NCBI GenBank assembly: GCA_030064795.1
Contig: JASJEI010000192.1
Coordinates: forward strand, 1 to 13,080
DNA length: 13,080 nucleotides
Direction of reading: 5' to 3'
Source of the DNA: Pleurocapsa sp. MO_226.B13
GTDB lineage: Bacteria > Cyanobacteriota > Cyanobacteriia > Cyanobacteriales > Xenococcaceae
Positions 6,390 to 13,080 of this stretch are shown piece after piece. Each line of letters starts with the position of its first letter. Positions within the stretch are counted from its first letter, which is position 1. The position numbers were made by a program, and so were the translations under genes. The notes beneath the pieces are model-generated. The model made no database searches. It saw only the letters and a program-made list of their open reading frames with translations, and was not told where the DNA came from.

Positions 6390-8570
6390 TTAAAGCCCAT
6401 GTCCACCAGCATTATCTAACCAATGACACAGAGAGTGAGGATCTAAGGGCTTAGAAAATAAATAACCTTGTCCGTAAAGACACTGAAGAGTTTGTAACTT
6501 GGCAAGCTGAGTTTCAGTTTCGATTCCTTCGGCAACTACTTTTAAACCCAAACTTTTTGCCATCATCACAATAGCCTCGACAATGTCACTGTTGTTACCT
6601 TCAGAATCGATCGCTTCGACAAAAGAACGGTCAATTTTTAGCGCGTCAATCGGTAGGCTATGGAGATAACTCAAAGAAGAATAACCCGTACCAAAATCAT
6701 CTAAATGTAGCTGACATCCCAAAGCTTTTAACTGCGTTAAAGTTTTCATGGTTGCTTGGGTATCTTGCATCAAAAGACTTTCGGTAATTTCTAATTCCAG
6801 ACTACTGGCTTCTAATCCCGTCGTTTGCAAAATCTGAATTAAGGAATCGAGCAGACGGGGTTGGGAAAACTGCTTTTGCGAAATATTAACTCCCATGGTC
6901 AAACTGGGATTGTTAAACCGAAGTTGCCATTCCTTGAGTTGATAGCAAACTTCCTGGAGAACCCACCAGCCAAGGGGTACGATCTTTCCTGTTTCTTCAG
7001 CTAGAGGAATAAATTCTTCGGGAGAAACATAACCTCTTTGGGGATGTAGCCAACGGGTTAAAGCTTCAAACCCAATGACTCGACCATCAACTAAAGAAAC
7101 GATTGGCTGATAGTGTAGTTGAAATTCTCCTCGGTCGAGAGAATGATGAAAATCAGTTTCTAGATGGAGTCGTTTCACTACCTGAGTATGCAAACTTGTG
7201 TCGAACAATTCATACCTAGTTTTACCTAAAGCCTTGGCTTTGTACATGGCAATATCTGCATTGCGTAATAAATCTTCTGGAGAATCTAAGCTCGGCTCGC
7301 TGAGAGCAATGCCAATACTGACGCTGGTGAAAACTTCGTGTATACCTAAATGAAACGCTGCTTCCAGGCTTTGTTGAATGCGGTCGGCAAGTTCGATCGC
7401 TTCTTCGAGGGTTTTGATGTCTTCGAGCAGAATTGCAAATTCATCGCCTCCAAATCTGGCTAAGACATCCTTGGCACGCAAACAAGCTGTTAATCTTTTG
7501 GCGATCGCTATTAACAGTAAATCGCCACTTTTGTGTCCCAAACTATCGTTGACATTCTTAAAACGATCTAAATCGAGAAAAAAGACTGCAAATTCGTAGT
7601 TGTTATCTTGTCGATATTTTTTCAAGGCGCGATCGAGATAATCGCTGAATAAGTGACGGTTGGGCAGATCGGTCAGGCGATCGTACAAAGCATCATGAGC
7701 TAGTTGTCGTTCGGCTTTTTGTCGTTCTAGTTCTGCTGCTGCTCTGGCTGCAAAAATTTTTAAGATCGATAGTTCGGCAGAACCATCTTCCATCGGACGG
7801 TTATCGATTACCACTAAGTGTCCCAAAATTTTTCCCGCTGAGTTGACCAAAGGGACGCCGACATAGCTTTCAGCATCTAATCTAATCAGATCGTTGTCTA
7901 AAGGAAAAATGTTCTGTAAATTTCTGGGGTAATGACAAGATAAGCCACCAATTACCTGTTCGCAAGGAGTATTGGCGATGCTATATTCAAAGTTTTCGCC
8001 AAAATCTTCTTTACACCAAAAAGCCAGGGTACAAACGTGCCCTGGCTTAGTTTTCTCCAGACATTCGGTGACAAAGGCATAACTAACTGAAAGGGCGCAA
8101 GTCAAATGATAGACCAAAGAATAAAAGAAATCTTCACCAGTTACGGCCGCCGTTCCTTCAACTACAGAACGTAAAGATATTTCTGTCTGCATATACTCGG
8201 TTGTATTTTCTTGAATAATTAAGACACCAACCCAGTCATCTTGTCTTACTTGCTTAATATTCAAAACTAGATAGTTTTCTCGGCCTAAATATCGGTCGTT
8301 GTAGTTAAGTTGAGACTCCGTTTTTTCCGAGCAGGCGATCGCCTCTATCTCTGTGGCAACTGTTTGGGCTAGCTCTCTTTCTCTGCCGACTCTGGTTCTA
8401 CAGATTTTTAAATAATTATCTCCAATACTAGTGTTTTTTGCCAAACAACTATTAATTGAATTCTTTTGCCAGGCTTGATTGAGGGCAATAATCTTTCCCC
8501 TTCGATCTAGCAAAGCAATTTGACTATTCAAAGCATCAAAAGTTGCTTTAAGGGAGCGGAAATATTCCAT
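6390..8570 (-). CDS. PAS-GAF-GGDEF-EAL cyclic-di-GMP enzyme
   Basis: A 726-residue cytoplasmic signalling protein that can make and break cyclic di-GMP. In order: a PAS-like domain (about 10-125, opening LNSQIALLDRRGKIIALNQAW), a GAF-like domain (about 145-283), GGDEF (about 292-458) and EAL (about 465-720). The cyclase site is intact (RFGGDEF, GGDEF at 374-378) with an I-site RAKD (365-368) five residues before it, suggesting product inhibition. The phosphodiesterase site is also intact: EAL 502-504, NIS 562-564, ELEITES, DDFGTG 624-629, Lys645 and Glu681 (AEGIET). There are no transmembrane helices, so the PAS and GAF domains should sense an intracellular ligand or light. No conserved chromophore Cys is obvious. 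The C-terminus is cut close by an IS630 remnant, and the last few residues (GGHGL) may have been altered by it. Confidence 0.93.
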   Translation of the reverse strand: MEYFRSLKATFDALNSQIALLDRRGKIIALNQAWQKNSINSCLAKNTSIGDNYLKICRTRVGRERELAQTVATEIEAIACSEKTESQLNYNDRYLGRENYLVLNIKQVRQDDWVGVLIIQENTTEYMQTEISLRSVVEGTAAVTGEDFFYSLVYHLTCALSVSYAFVTECLEKTKPGHVCTLAFWCKEDFGENFEYSIANTPCEQVIGGLSCHYPRNLQNIFPLDNDLIRLDAESYVGVPLVNSAGKILGHLVVIDNRPMEDGSAELSILKIFAARAAAELERQKAERQLAHDALYDRLTDLPNRHLFSDYLDRALKKYRQDNNYEFAVFFLDLDRFKNVNDSLGHKSGDLLLIAIAKRLTACLRAKDVLARFGGDEFAILLEDIKTLEEAIELADRIQQSLEAAFHLGIHEVFTSVSIGIALSEPSLDSPEDLLRNADIAMYKAKALGKTRYELFDTSLHTQVVKRLHLETDFHHSLDRGEFQLHYQPIVSLVDGRVIGFEALTRWLHPQRGYVSPEEFIPLAEETGKIVPLGWWVLQEVCYQLKEWQLRFNNPSLTMGVNISQKQFSQPRLLDSLIQILQTTGLEASSLELEITESLLMQDTQATMKTLTQLKALGCQLHLDDFGTGYSSLSYLHSLPIDALKIDRSFVEAIDSEGNNSDIVEAIVMMAKSLGLKVVAEGIETETQLAKLQTLQCLYGQGYLFSKPLDPHSLCHWLDNAGGHGL

Positions 8571-8741
8571 AATTAACTATTTGGCAAGATATAAGTTTGT
8601 TTGTGGCAGTTATTTAGGATTTGTGAATAAAATTAAATATAAAATATATCTTAGCTTAATCACTCTATTTGAGCGAGTATTTTAGGATTTTGTCAGCTTT
8701 TAATAGTTTAATTGGGATGGAATCGAGTTATAACTTCTTTT

Positions 8742-8780
8742 AACTCTCTAGGGAATATTCTCAAGGCAATCTTGAGAGTT
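8742..8780 (+). other. Hairpin with two competing 5' arms
   Basis: TCTCAAG (8759-8765) pairs perfectly with CTTGAGA (8771-8777) around a GCAAT loop. The same 3' arm overlaps GAGAGTT (8774-8780), which can pair instead with AACTCTC (8742-8748). No T-run follows directly, so a simple terminator is not supported. It may be a leader structure or chance in AT-rich DNA. Confidence 0.35.
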
Positions 8781-9194
8781 ACTTTTACTATATTTTGCTC
8801 AAACCAGGCTTTTTGATTAACATTTTGCCTTGCTCTTTAGTTTTTTTCTGGCTTTGATTACTGTCAAGTTGCTAACTTTTATGACCCTAGCTAGATCTTT
8901 ATCTTGAATATTATTAACTCAAAGCACGACTCTAGCAAACAAAAAATACTTGGAAAATCATACAGAAACATACAAACGCTCGATAACCAATTACAAAAGA
9001 TATCTAGCTCTCAACACTCTCCTACGGTAAATAGAATTATTATATTTTCATTGTTGAGGATATTTTGTAAGCTTTATCGATAACAATTTTGACAATTTCC
9101 AGTAACAAAAAATAACAGCCCAGACAATTTATAGTGATAATCAAAACAGTTATTAATCATTACTTAACTAAACTTTAATAGTGTTAGATTACTT

Positions 9195-9208
9195 TGTCAC
9201 TTCTGTCA
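9195..9208 (+). promoter_or_regulatory. TGTCA-N4-TGTCA direct repeat before the kinase gene
   Basis: Two TGTCA pentamers in direct orientation with a 4-bp spacer lie about 75 bp upstream of the kinase start; the first is part of TTTGTCA. The same TTTGTCA half-site recurs upstream of the next two genes. It could be a response-regulator site, but the match is short. Confidence 0.3.
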
Positions 9209-9280
9209 ATTTTTTTAGGCGATCGCATTTAACGATAGATTTGACAATAAATTTACAACACTATAGCGTTCGGATTTCAA

Positions 9281-10372
9281 ATGACCAAGCTCAATTTACA
9301 AGCCCGACTCTTTTTTTCTCACATTTTGGTGACTGTGGTTGGTGTAACCGCATCTTCGGTAGTGGGTAATTTTTTTTCACCTCGGTTTTTTCAGATTCAT
9401 GTCAGAGCTTTAGAGGGGAGGGGTTTGACTATTCGTACTGCCCATTCTCAGCTATTGGAAGTATTTGAAACCGCTTGGGCGAGGGGAAATTTTTGGTCTT
9501 TATTAATTGGTACCTTGGCAGCAGCAATTCTCAGTTATTGGTTGGCAAAGCGCATCGTTCAACCTCTAAATCAAATGGAAACTATCGTCGAGCGATTTGC
9601 CAACGGCAAACTAGACGAGCGAATGACTAATTTTGAGATTCCAGAGTTAGATCGTTTGGCAATGGGTTTTAATCGCATGGCCGCTAGTTTGGAAGAAGTA
9701 GAAGAGAGGAGACGAGAAATTATGGACGATCTGACTCACGAATTGCGAACTCCCTTAACTATTATTCGGGGGCGTTTAGAAGAAATTGCCGATGGAATTA
9801 TTACCGCCAACTCTCAGATATATTCCCAACTTATTCGTGAAACCAAACGTCTACAACGCTTACTAAAAGACTTACAAGAACTATCTCAGGCAGAAACGGG
9901 TAATTTAATCTTAAATTTACAACCTACTAATCTGCGTCAGATTCTCGAACCCTTGACAGAAAGATTTAGCGATCAGCTACTCGATAGCGATCGCCAACTT
10001 ATTTTAGACTGTCCTAATAACCTGCCCTACGTGATGGTAGATAGCGATCGCCTCGAACAAATCTTAGTTAACTTACTTAGTAACGCTATCCGTCACACCC
10101 CAGAAGGTTTAATTACCCTCAAAGCCTGGTTGGAGAGCGATCGAGTCTGGATCTCTGTTACAGATACGGGTTCGGGAATTGCCGAATCAGAATTACCTCA
10201 TATATTTAGACGTTTTTGGCGATCGCCACAATCTCGCGATCCAAGATACAGCGGTACTGGTATTGGTTTGGCAATCTGTCAGCGTTTAGTCAAACTACAT
10301 CGAGGAGAAATCTCAGTCACCAGTCAACTAGGAAAAGGTAGCACGTTTAAATTTTATCTACCGCTCAATTAG
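9281..10372 (+). CDS. Membrane sensor histidine kinase (BaeS-like)
   Basis: A 363-residue two-component sensor in the inner membrane. A first transmembrane helix (about 9-28), a short extracytoplasmic segment (about 30-70) and a second helix (about 71-89) lead into a HAMP domain (about 88-142). The dimerisation domain has the phospho-acceptor His153 in DDLTHELRTPL. The ATPase domain has the N-box NLLSNAIRHT (264-273), G1 DTGSGI (295-300), F-box IFRRFWR and G2 GTGIGL (325-330). All catalytic motifs are intact. The periplasmic part is too small for a classic ligand-binding domain, so membrane state or a partner protein may be sensed. No response regulator gene is adjacent within the window, which makes this an orphan kinase here. 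ATG 9281 starts directly before the first helix. Confidence 0.92.
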   Translation: MTKLNLQARLFFSHILVTVVGVTASSVVGNFFSPRFFQIHVRALEGRGLTIRTAHSQLLEVFETAWARGNFWSLLIGTLAAAILSYWLAKRIVQPLNQMETIVERFANGKLDERMTNFEIPELDRLAMGFNRMAASLEEVEERRREIMDDLTHELRTPLTIIRGRLEEIADGIITANSQIYSQLIRETKRLQRLLKDLQELSQAETGNLILNLQPTNLRQILEPLTERFSDQLLDSDRQLILDCPNNLPYVMVDSDRLEQILVNLLSNAIRHTPEGLITLKAWLESDRVWISVTDTGSGIAESELPHIFRRFWRSPQSRDPRYSGTGIGLAICQRLVKLHRGEISVTSQLGKGSTFKFYLPLN

Positions 10373-10385
10373 AATTATTGTTTTG

Positions 10386-10427
10386 TTGACGTTCTCCCCT
10401 TCTCTTTTAGGGAGGGGAGAACGTCAA
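10386..10427. terminator. Long perfect hairpin after the kinase gene
   Basis: TTGACGTTCTCCCC (10386-10399) and GGGGAGAACGTCAA (10414-10427) are perfect 14-bp inverted arms. Wobble pairs can lengthen the stem to about 18 bp with a small CTTTTA-like loop. It stands 14 bp after the kinase stop. No T-run follows on either strand, so it may act as an RNA-stabilising structure, a non-canonical terminator or a mobile palindrome. Confidence 0.5.
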
Positions 10428-10443
10428 GCCAGCTTATGGTAAG

Positions 10444-10460
10444 TTTGTCAAAACTGACAT
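10444..10460 (+). promoter_or_regulatory. Operator-like motif TTTGTCAAAACTGACAT
   Basis: A 17-bp element containing the inverted repeat TGTCA-N4-TGACA lies 75 bp upstream of the oxygenase-like gene. A further TTTGTCA half-site follows at 10475-10481. Sixteen of the 17 bases recur at 11213-11229 before the glycosyltransferase. Two near-identical copies in consecutive promoter regions suggest a shared transcription factor. Confidence 0.5.
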
Positions 10461-10535
10461 AGAACTGCTACGAGTTTGTCACAACAATCTGATATTCTGC
10501 TGGCATTTAACTGAGAAGTAATTTTCACCAGGATC

Positions 10536-11198
10536 TTGAACAGATTTAACCAATCCCGCAATCGTTTAATCGAAGAACTGGAATATTTACAGCAAGATTA
10601 TCAGCAAAGTCAGCCATGCTCTCACTTGGTCATAGACGATTTATTTTTGCCTGAAATATTAGAGGAAGTTCGTCAAGAATTTGCTCTCAAAAACCATCAC
10701 AATCTTGCTAACTCAGAAATTCCCCAAAATTCCCAGATTAAATCTAGAAAGGTTAGAGAGCTATCAGACTTGACACGTACTTTTTATTTTTGGCTAAATT
10801 CTCATGATTTTATTCAAACTCTAACTTTAGCAGTCGGTTGCGATCGCCATAGTCTCATTGGCGATCCCGATCTTTATGGCGCAGGCATACACGAAATCTT
10901 GCCAGGAGACAAACTAGAGTCAAACCAAAATATCGTGATGCATACTCGTTTGCCCTTGCTTTGTCGGTTTAATCTAATTATTTGTCTCAATCATCAAAGC
11001 AATACAGATTGGGCGGGAAGTTTAGAAATATATAATTGCCAAACTCAAACGAAGCACATCATCTACAGGCTTCAATTCAACCGCACCTTTATTTTGCCCC
11101 TGACAAACAAAGTAAAATACCAAATTGCTACCAGCGATCGTAGTCGTAATAGTTCCAAGTTCTTATCTATTTATTATTGGAGTTTGGTTGCAGACTAA
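10536..11198 (+). CDS. 2OG-Fe(II) oxygenase-like protein lacking iron ligands
   Basis: A 220-residue soluble protein with the layout of prolyl-4-hydroxylase-type 2-oxoglutarate/Fe(II) oxygenases: HLVIDDLFLPEILEEVRQEF (30-49), DPDLYGAGIHEI (110-121), the core strand RFNLIICLN (144-152), the WAGSLEIYN strand (159-167) and a C-terminal SRNSSKFLSIYYWS (203-216). In active relatives the segment before RRLNLLLYLN carries HxD for iron. Here the aligned residues are Asn130 and Asn132 (ESNQN). The distal His is also gone, since no His occurs after residue 174; the aligned site is Tyr195 or Gln196. The late Arg that would bind 2-oxoglutarate may survive (Arg202 or Arg204). It is therefore probably not an iron oxygenase. 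The start is an inferred TTG: no ATG occurs in frame before codon 135, and an upstream stop lies at 10512. A glycosyltransferase follows. Confidence 0.75.
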   Translation: MNRFNQSRNRLIEELEYLQQDYQQSQPCSHLVIDDLFLPEILEEVRQEFALKNHHNLANSEIPQNSQIKSRKVRELSDLTRTFYFWLNSHDFIQTLTLAVGCDRHSLIGDPDLYGAGIHEILPGDKLESNQNIVMHTRLPLLCRFNLIICLNHQSNTDWAGSLEIYNCQTQTKHIIYRLQFNRTFILPLTNKVKYQIATSDRSRNSSKFLSIYYWSLVAD

Positions 11199-11212
11199 TG
11201 ACTTCAATTAGA

Positions 11213-11229
11213 TTTGTCAAAATTGACAT
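11213..11229 (+). promoter_or_regulatory. Operator-like motif TTTGTCAAAATTGACAT
   Basis: The second copy of the 17-bp element differs from the copy at 10444 by one base (C to T). It lies between the oxygenase-like gene and the glycosyltransferase, 112 bp before the ATG of the latter. Another TGTCA follows at 11235-11239, as also happens after the first copy. Confidence 0.5.
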
Positions 11230-11341
11230 CCGACTGTCATAGCCATGAAAGAAGGGCTTGTTAATTTATAACAATAAATCAATCTCAGCGATTGTCTGTC
11301 ATCGAAGCTCTCTACTCTTGAAATTCTTAAGATCTAATACT

Positions 11342-12610
11342 ATGGAATTCTCTTCAAGCATTGCTCTAATTTCAGTTCACAGTGACCCCGCTTGTCAAAC
11401 AGGCGGACAAAATATCTATGTCCGTCAGGTAGGAGAAGCTTTATCCCGTCTGGGCTGGCAGGTAGATATGTTTACTCGTAAAAGCGATCCAACCCAAGCA
11501 GAGATAGTTCAGCACAATGCTCGCTGTCGAACTATTCGTCTGAGTGCGGGTGCAGAAGAATTTGTACCGAAGCAAAAATTAATCGGTTATTTACCCAAGT
11601 TTCTCCAGCAATTACATAAATTTCAGCTACTAAATAACGTTCGCTATTCTTTGATTCATACCAATTCCTGGCTTTCTGCTTGGGTAGGGATGGAACTAAA
11701 GAAGACTCAATCCCTCAAGCACGTCCATACCTTTCATTCTCTAGGTGCAGTTGAATATGCCTACGACGAGCATCCTTCTAACCTAGCTAAAATTCGCTTG
11801 GCAATTGAAAAAAATTGTTTGGAAACAGCGGATTTAACTATTGCTACCTGTCCTCAGCAAAGAGACTATCTCCAAGAATTAGTTTCCGATCGAGGCTATG
11901 TAGAAATTGTTCCCTGTGGCACCGATACGAACTTATTTGGCTCGACATCATACTTTAATGCCAGAAAAAAACTGAAAATCGAACCAGATGTCTTTAATGT
12001 TCTCTACGTCGGCAGTTTCAAGCGCGATCGCGGTGTAGAAACTCTAATTAAGGCGATCGCCAGACCCCAGTTGCACACCGCAGGAAATATTTGCCTGACT
12101 CTGGTTAACAACTCTCAACTTGACAGTCCTCTAGAAAGAAAACGGCTCGAAAAATTGGTTTGGGATTTGGAGGTTGATAATATCACTAGTTTTGTGGAGA
12201 ATTTAACTCAAGAAGAACTAGGGACTTATTATGCTGCTGCGGATGTCTGCGTTGTCCCCAGTCACTACAATCCTTCAGGAAGGATAGCAATAGAGGCAAT
12301 GGCAAGCGGTACACCAGTGATTGCTTCTAATCTTGGAGGCTTAAAATATGTCGTGGAACATCAACAGACGGGTTTACTATTTCCGTCTCAAAATTCATTT
12401 TTGCTGACTAGAGCTATTTACCATTTAATAACTAAACCCAAATGGCGATCGCAATTGGCTCAATCTGGCAGAGAAAGAGTAGAAGAATTATTTACTTGGG
12501 ATGATGTTGCCCGTCAATTAAATGAATTTTATTTAGAACTAATGGAACGACAAAATTTAGAATCGCTTCGCAAATCATGGCAAACTCCAATTCAAGTCAT
12601 CAGAGCCTAA
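11342..12610 (+). CDS. GT4-family glycosyltransferase
   Basis: A 422-residue cytoplasmic or membrane-associated retaining glycosyltransferase of the GT-B fold, transferring a sugar from a nucleotide donor to an unknown acceptor. The N-terminal lobe has SIALISVHSDPACQTGGQNI, with the GGQN loop at 21-24, and HTFHSLG (129-135). The C-terminal lobe has NVLYVGSFKRDRGVETLIKA and VVPSHYNPSGRIAIEAMASG. Two hallmark positions differ from most GT4 enzymes: the first Glu of EX7E is Asn310 (second Glu318 kept), and the Arg usual after VG is Ser225. ATG 11342 is chosen because family members begin just before the first strand; a frame extends upstream to TTG 11258 without recognisable sequence. Neighbours are the oxygenase-like gene and a repeat-rich tail. 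A role in exopolysaccharide or other surface glycan synthesis is inference. Confidence 0.85.
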   Translation: MEFSSSIALISVHSDPACQTGGQNIYVRQVGEALSRLGWQVDMFTRKSDPTQAEIVQHNARCRTIRLSAGAEEFVPKQKLIGYLPKFLQQLHKFQLLNNVRYSLIHTNSWLSAWVGMELKKTQSLKHVHTFHSLGAVEYAYDEHPSNLAKIRLAIEKNCLETADLTIATCPQQRDYLQELVSDRGYVEIVPCGTDTNLFGSTSYFNARKKLKIEPDVFNVLYVGSFKRDRGVETLIKAIARPQLHTAGNICLTLVNNSQLDSPLERKRLEKLVWDLEVDNITSFVENLTQEELGTYYAAADVCVVPSHYNPSGRIAIEAMASGTPVIASNLGGLKYVVEHQQTGLLFPSQNSFLLTRAIYHLITKPKWRSQLAQSGRERVEELFTWDDVARQLNEFYLELMERQNLESLRKSWQTPIQVIRA

Positions 12611-12632
12611 TTTTATCTGGCTTTAATTTTTA
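12602..12632 (+). terminator. Weak terminator overlapping the glycosyltransferase stop
   Basis: AGAGCC (12602-12607) can pair with GGCTTT (12619-12624), including one G-T wobble, followed by AATTTTTAG. It is in the right place for a terminator, but the stem is short. Confidence 0.3.
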
Positions 12633-12653
12633 GTTAAGACAGATCGAGTAAGA

Positions 12654-12674
12654 AGTAATAAGTAATAAGTAATA
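12654..12674. repeat. 7-bp tandem repeat AGTAATA, three units
   Basis: Three perfect AGTAATA heptamers, followed by a degraded unit AGTAGGC. They belong to the cyanobacterial STRR type and stand just before the larger array. Confidence 0.85.
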
Positions 12675-12692
12675 AGTAGGCAGTGAGTTGGG

Positions 12693-12804
12693 TGACTAAC
12701 AACTAATGACTAACAACTAACAACTAACAACTAATGACTAATGACTAATGACTAATGACTAATGACTAATGACTAATGACTAATGACTAATGACTAATGA
12801 CTGA
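12693..12804. repeat. 7-bp tandem repeat TGACTAA/CAACTAA, about 16 units
   Basis: Fifteen perfect-period heptamers, then a degraded TGACTGA. The unit exists in two forms, TGACTAA (T) and CAACTAA (C), in the order T C T C C C and then nine T. The uniform run of T units looks like recent expansion, and the mixed part looks older. It contains frequent stop codons and is not coding. Confidence 0.95.
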
Positions 12805-13012
12805 AAAAAAGAAATATGTCTTAGTTAAAAACTGAAATGATTTTACTGTTTTTTGCAAATACGCTTCAGCCTAAATAATGTTGACAGATAATTATCATAC
12901 CTGGCAAATAGTAACTTTTGATTGTGGAACTAAAATTTCTCCCGCTCCTAATAAGCTTAAACGCACCCAAATAACATAAAATTAAGATAGCAATATCAGA
13001 TAAAAATAAGGA

Positions 13013-13080
13013 ATGCCAGCTAAAGGTTATCTATCATTATCCCAAAAGAAAAAGTTACAATTAGCCATCAAAACAGAAGA
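13013..13080 (+). CDS. Start of a probable transposase, cut by window edge
   Basis: From ATG 13013 an open frame reads MPAKGYLSLSQKKKLQLAIK to the end of the window. The opening MPAK-x-(F/Y)LS followed by a Lys/Gln-rich helix resembles the N-terminus of IS630-type transposases with a helix-turn-helix start, but 22 residues are too few for a firm call. AAGGA lies directly against the ATG, closer than an efficient Shine-Dalgarno. Confidence 0.4.
   Translation, partial: MPAKGYLSLSQKKKLQLAIKTE

Larger units (their letters stand above)
8573..9280. other. 708-bp AT-rich divergent spacer
   Basis: This spacer separates two divergently oriented signalling genes, so it should contain both promoters. 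I see no credible coding frame; short frames at the right end overlap the kinase start. It contains the hairpin region 8742-8780 and TGTCA repeats near 9195-9208. AT-rich homopolymers make -10 and -35 calls unreliable here. Confidence 0.6.
12611..13012. other. Non-coding tail with STRR arrays
   Basis: About 400 bp without a gene. It holds two heptamer arrays, then AT-rich DNA with a TTGACA (12881-12886) directly followed by the palindrome GATAATTATC (12887-12896). This may belong to the promoter region of the partial gene at the window edge; no good -10 at 17-bp spacing is seen. Confidence 0.5.

Noticed and set aside
7378..7599. Ser-rich plus-strand frame inside the GGDEF-EAL gene
   Set aside because: It is antisense to the GGDEF domain, whose motifs are intact; the frame is a by-product.
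9160..9185. CTTAACTA...TTTAATA considered as a Pho box before the kinase
   Set aside because: It does not fit the 8-bp direct repeats of the cyanobacterial Pho box well enough and lies in AT-rich DNA.
9181..9369. 62-codon frame starting at GTG 9181
   Set aside because: It overlaps the kinase start in another frame and has no protein-like character; the kinase ATG at 9281 is well supported.
11258..11341. N-terminal extension of the glycosyltransferase from TTG 11258
   Set aside because: The extra 28 residues have no family similarity, and the first conserved strand begins just after ATG 11342.
12693..12804. Regular array considered as a CRISPR
   Set aside because: Units are 7 bp and directly abutting, with no spacers; this is an STRR.
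12887..12896. GATAATTATC considered as a Fur box
   Set aside because: It is only a 10-bp palindrome; the longer repeat structure of a Fur site is missing.

Overview
The window looks like chromosomal DNA of a cyanobacterium. The octamer GCGATCGC (HIP1) and its core CGATCG recur throughout genes and spacers. Heptanucleotide tandem repeats of the cyanobacterial STRR kind occur at two places. The proteins (PAS-GAF-GGDEF-EAL, PutP-type symporter, BaeS-like kinase, GT4 glycosyltransferase) fit that group. The genus cannot be fixed from the sequence alone.

Layout. Positions 1-892 hold a decayed IS5-family element whose transposase reading frame carries two compensating frameshifts and a stop. Positions 1069-1376 are the 3' end of a group II intron: the HNH tail of its encoded protein, then domains V and VI, with domain V altered in the catalytic triad. 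On the minus strand follow a lipoprotein sugar-type ABC binding protein (1482-2837) and a PutP-family sodium symporter (3049-4449), separated by two 7-bp tandem arrays. A VapBC-type toxin-antitoxin pair (4570-5204, minus) comes next, then a repeat-rich spacer with a 36-bp tandem duplication. Positions 5609-6380 are a fusion of two transposase remnants, ISL3 on minus and IS630 on plus, both lacking their N-terminal halves. The IS630 remnant abuts the 3' end of a c-di-GMP enzyme with intact cyclase and phosphodiesterase motifs (6390-8570, minus).

After a 708-bp AT-rich spacer, three plus-strand genes follow: a membrane histidine kinase without an adjacent response regulator (9281-10372), a 2OG-Fe(II)-oxygenase-like protein that has lost its iron ligands (10536-11198), and a GT4 glycosyltransferase (11342-12610). 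The last two are each preceded by a nearly identical 17-bp motif built on TGTCA-N4-TGACA, and TGTCA repeats also precede the kinase. The window closes with a long array of 7-bp repeats and the first codons of a probable transposase.

How the genes may work together. The minus-strand genes mix transport (sugar-type binding protein, sodium symporter), a stability module (VapBC) and second-messenger signalling. No metabolic operon is evident. The plus-strand trio is the most coherent group: a sensor, a protein with an oxygenase fold but no metal site, and a sugar transferase, possibly under one regulator and perhaps concerned with surface glycans. That link is inference from the shared motif and neighbourhood only. 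No tRNA, rRNA, CRISPR array or riboswitch was recognised.
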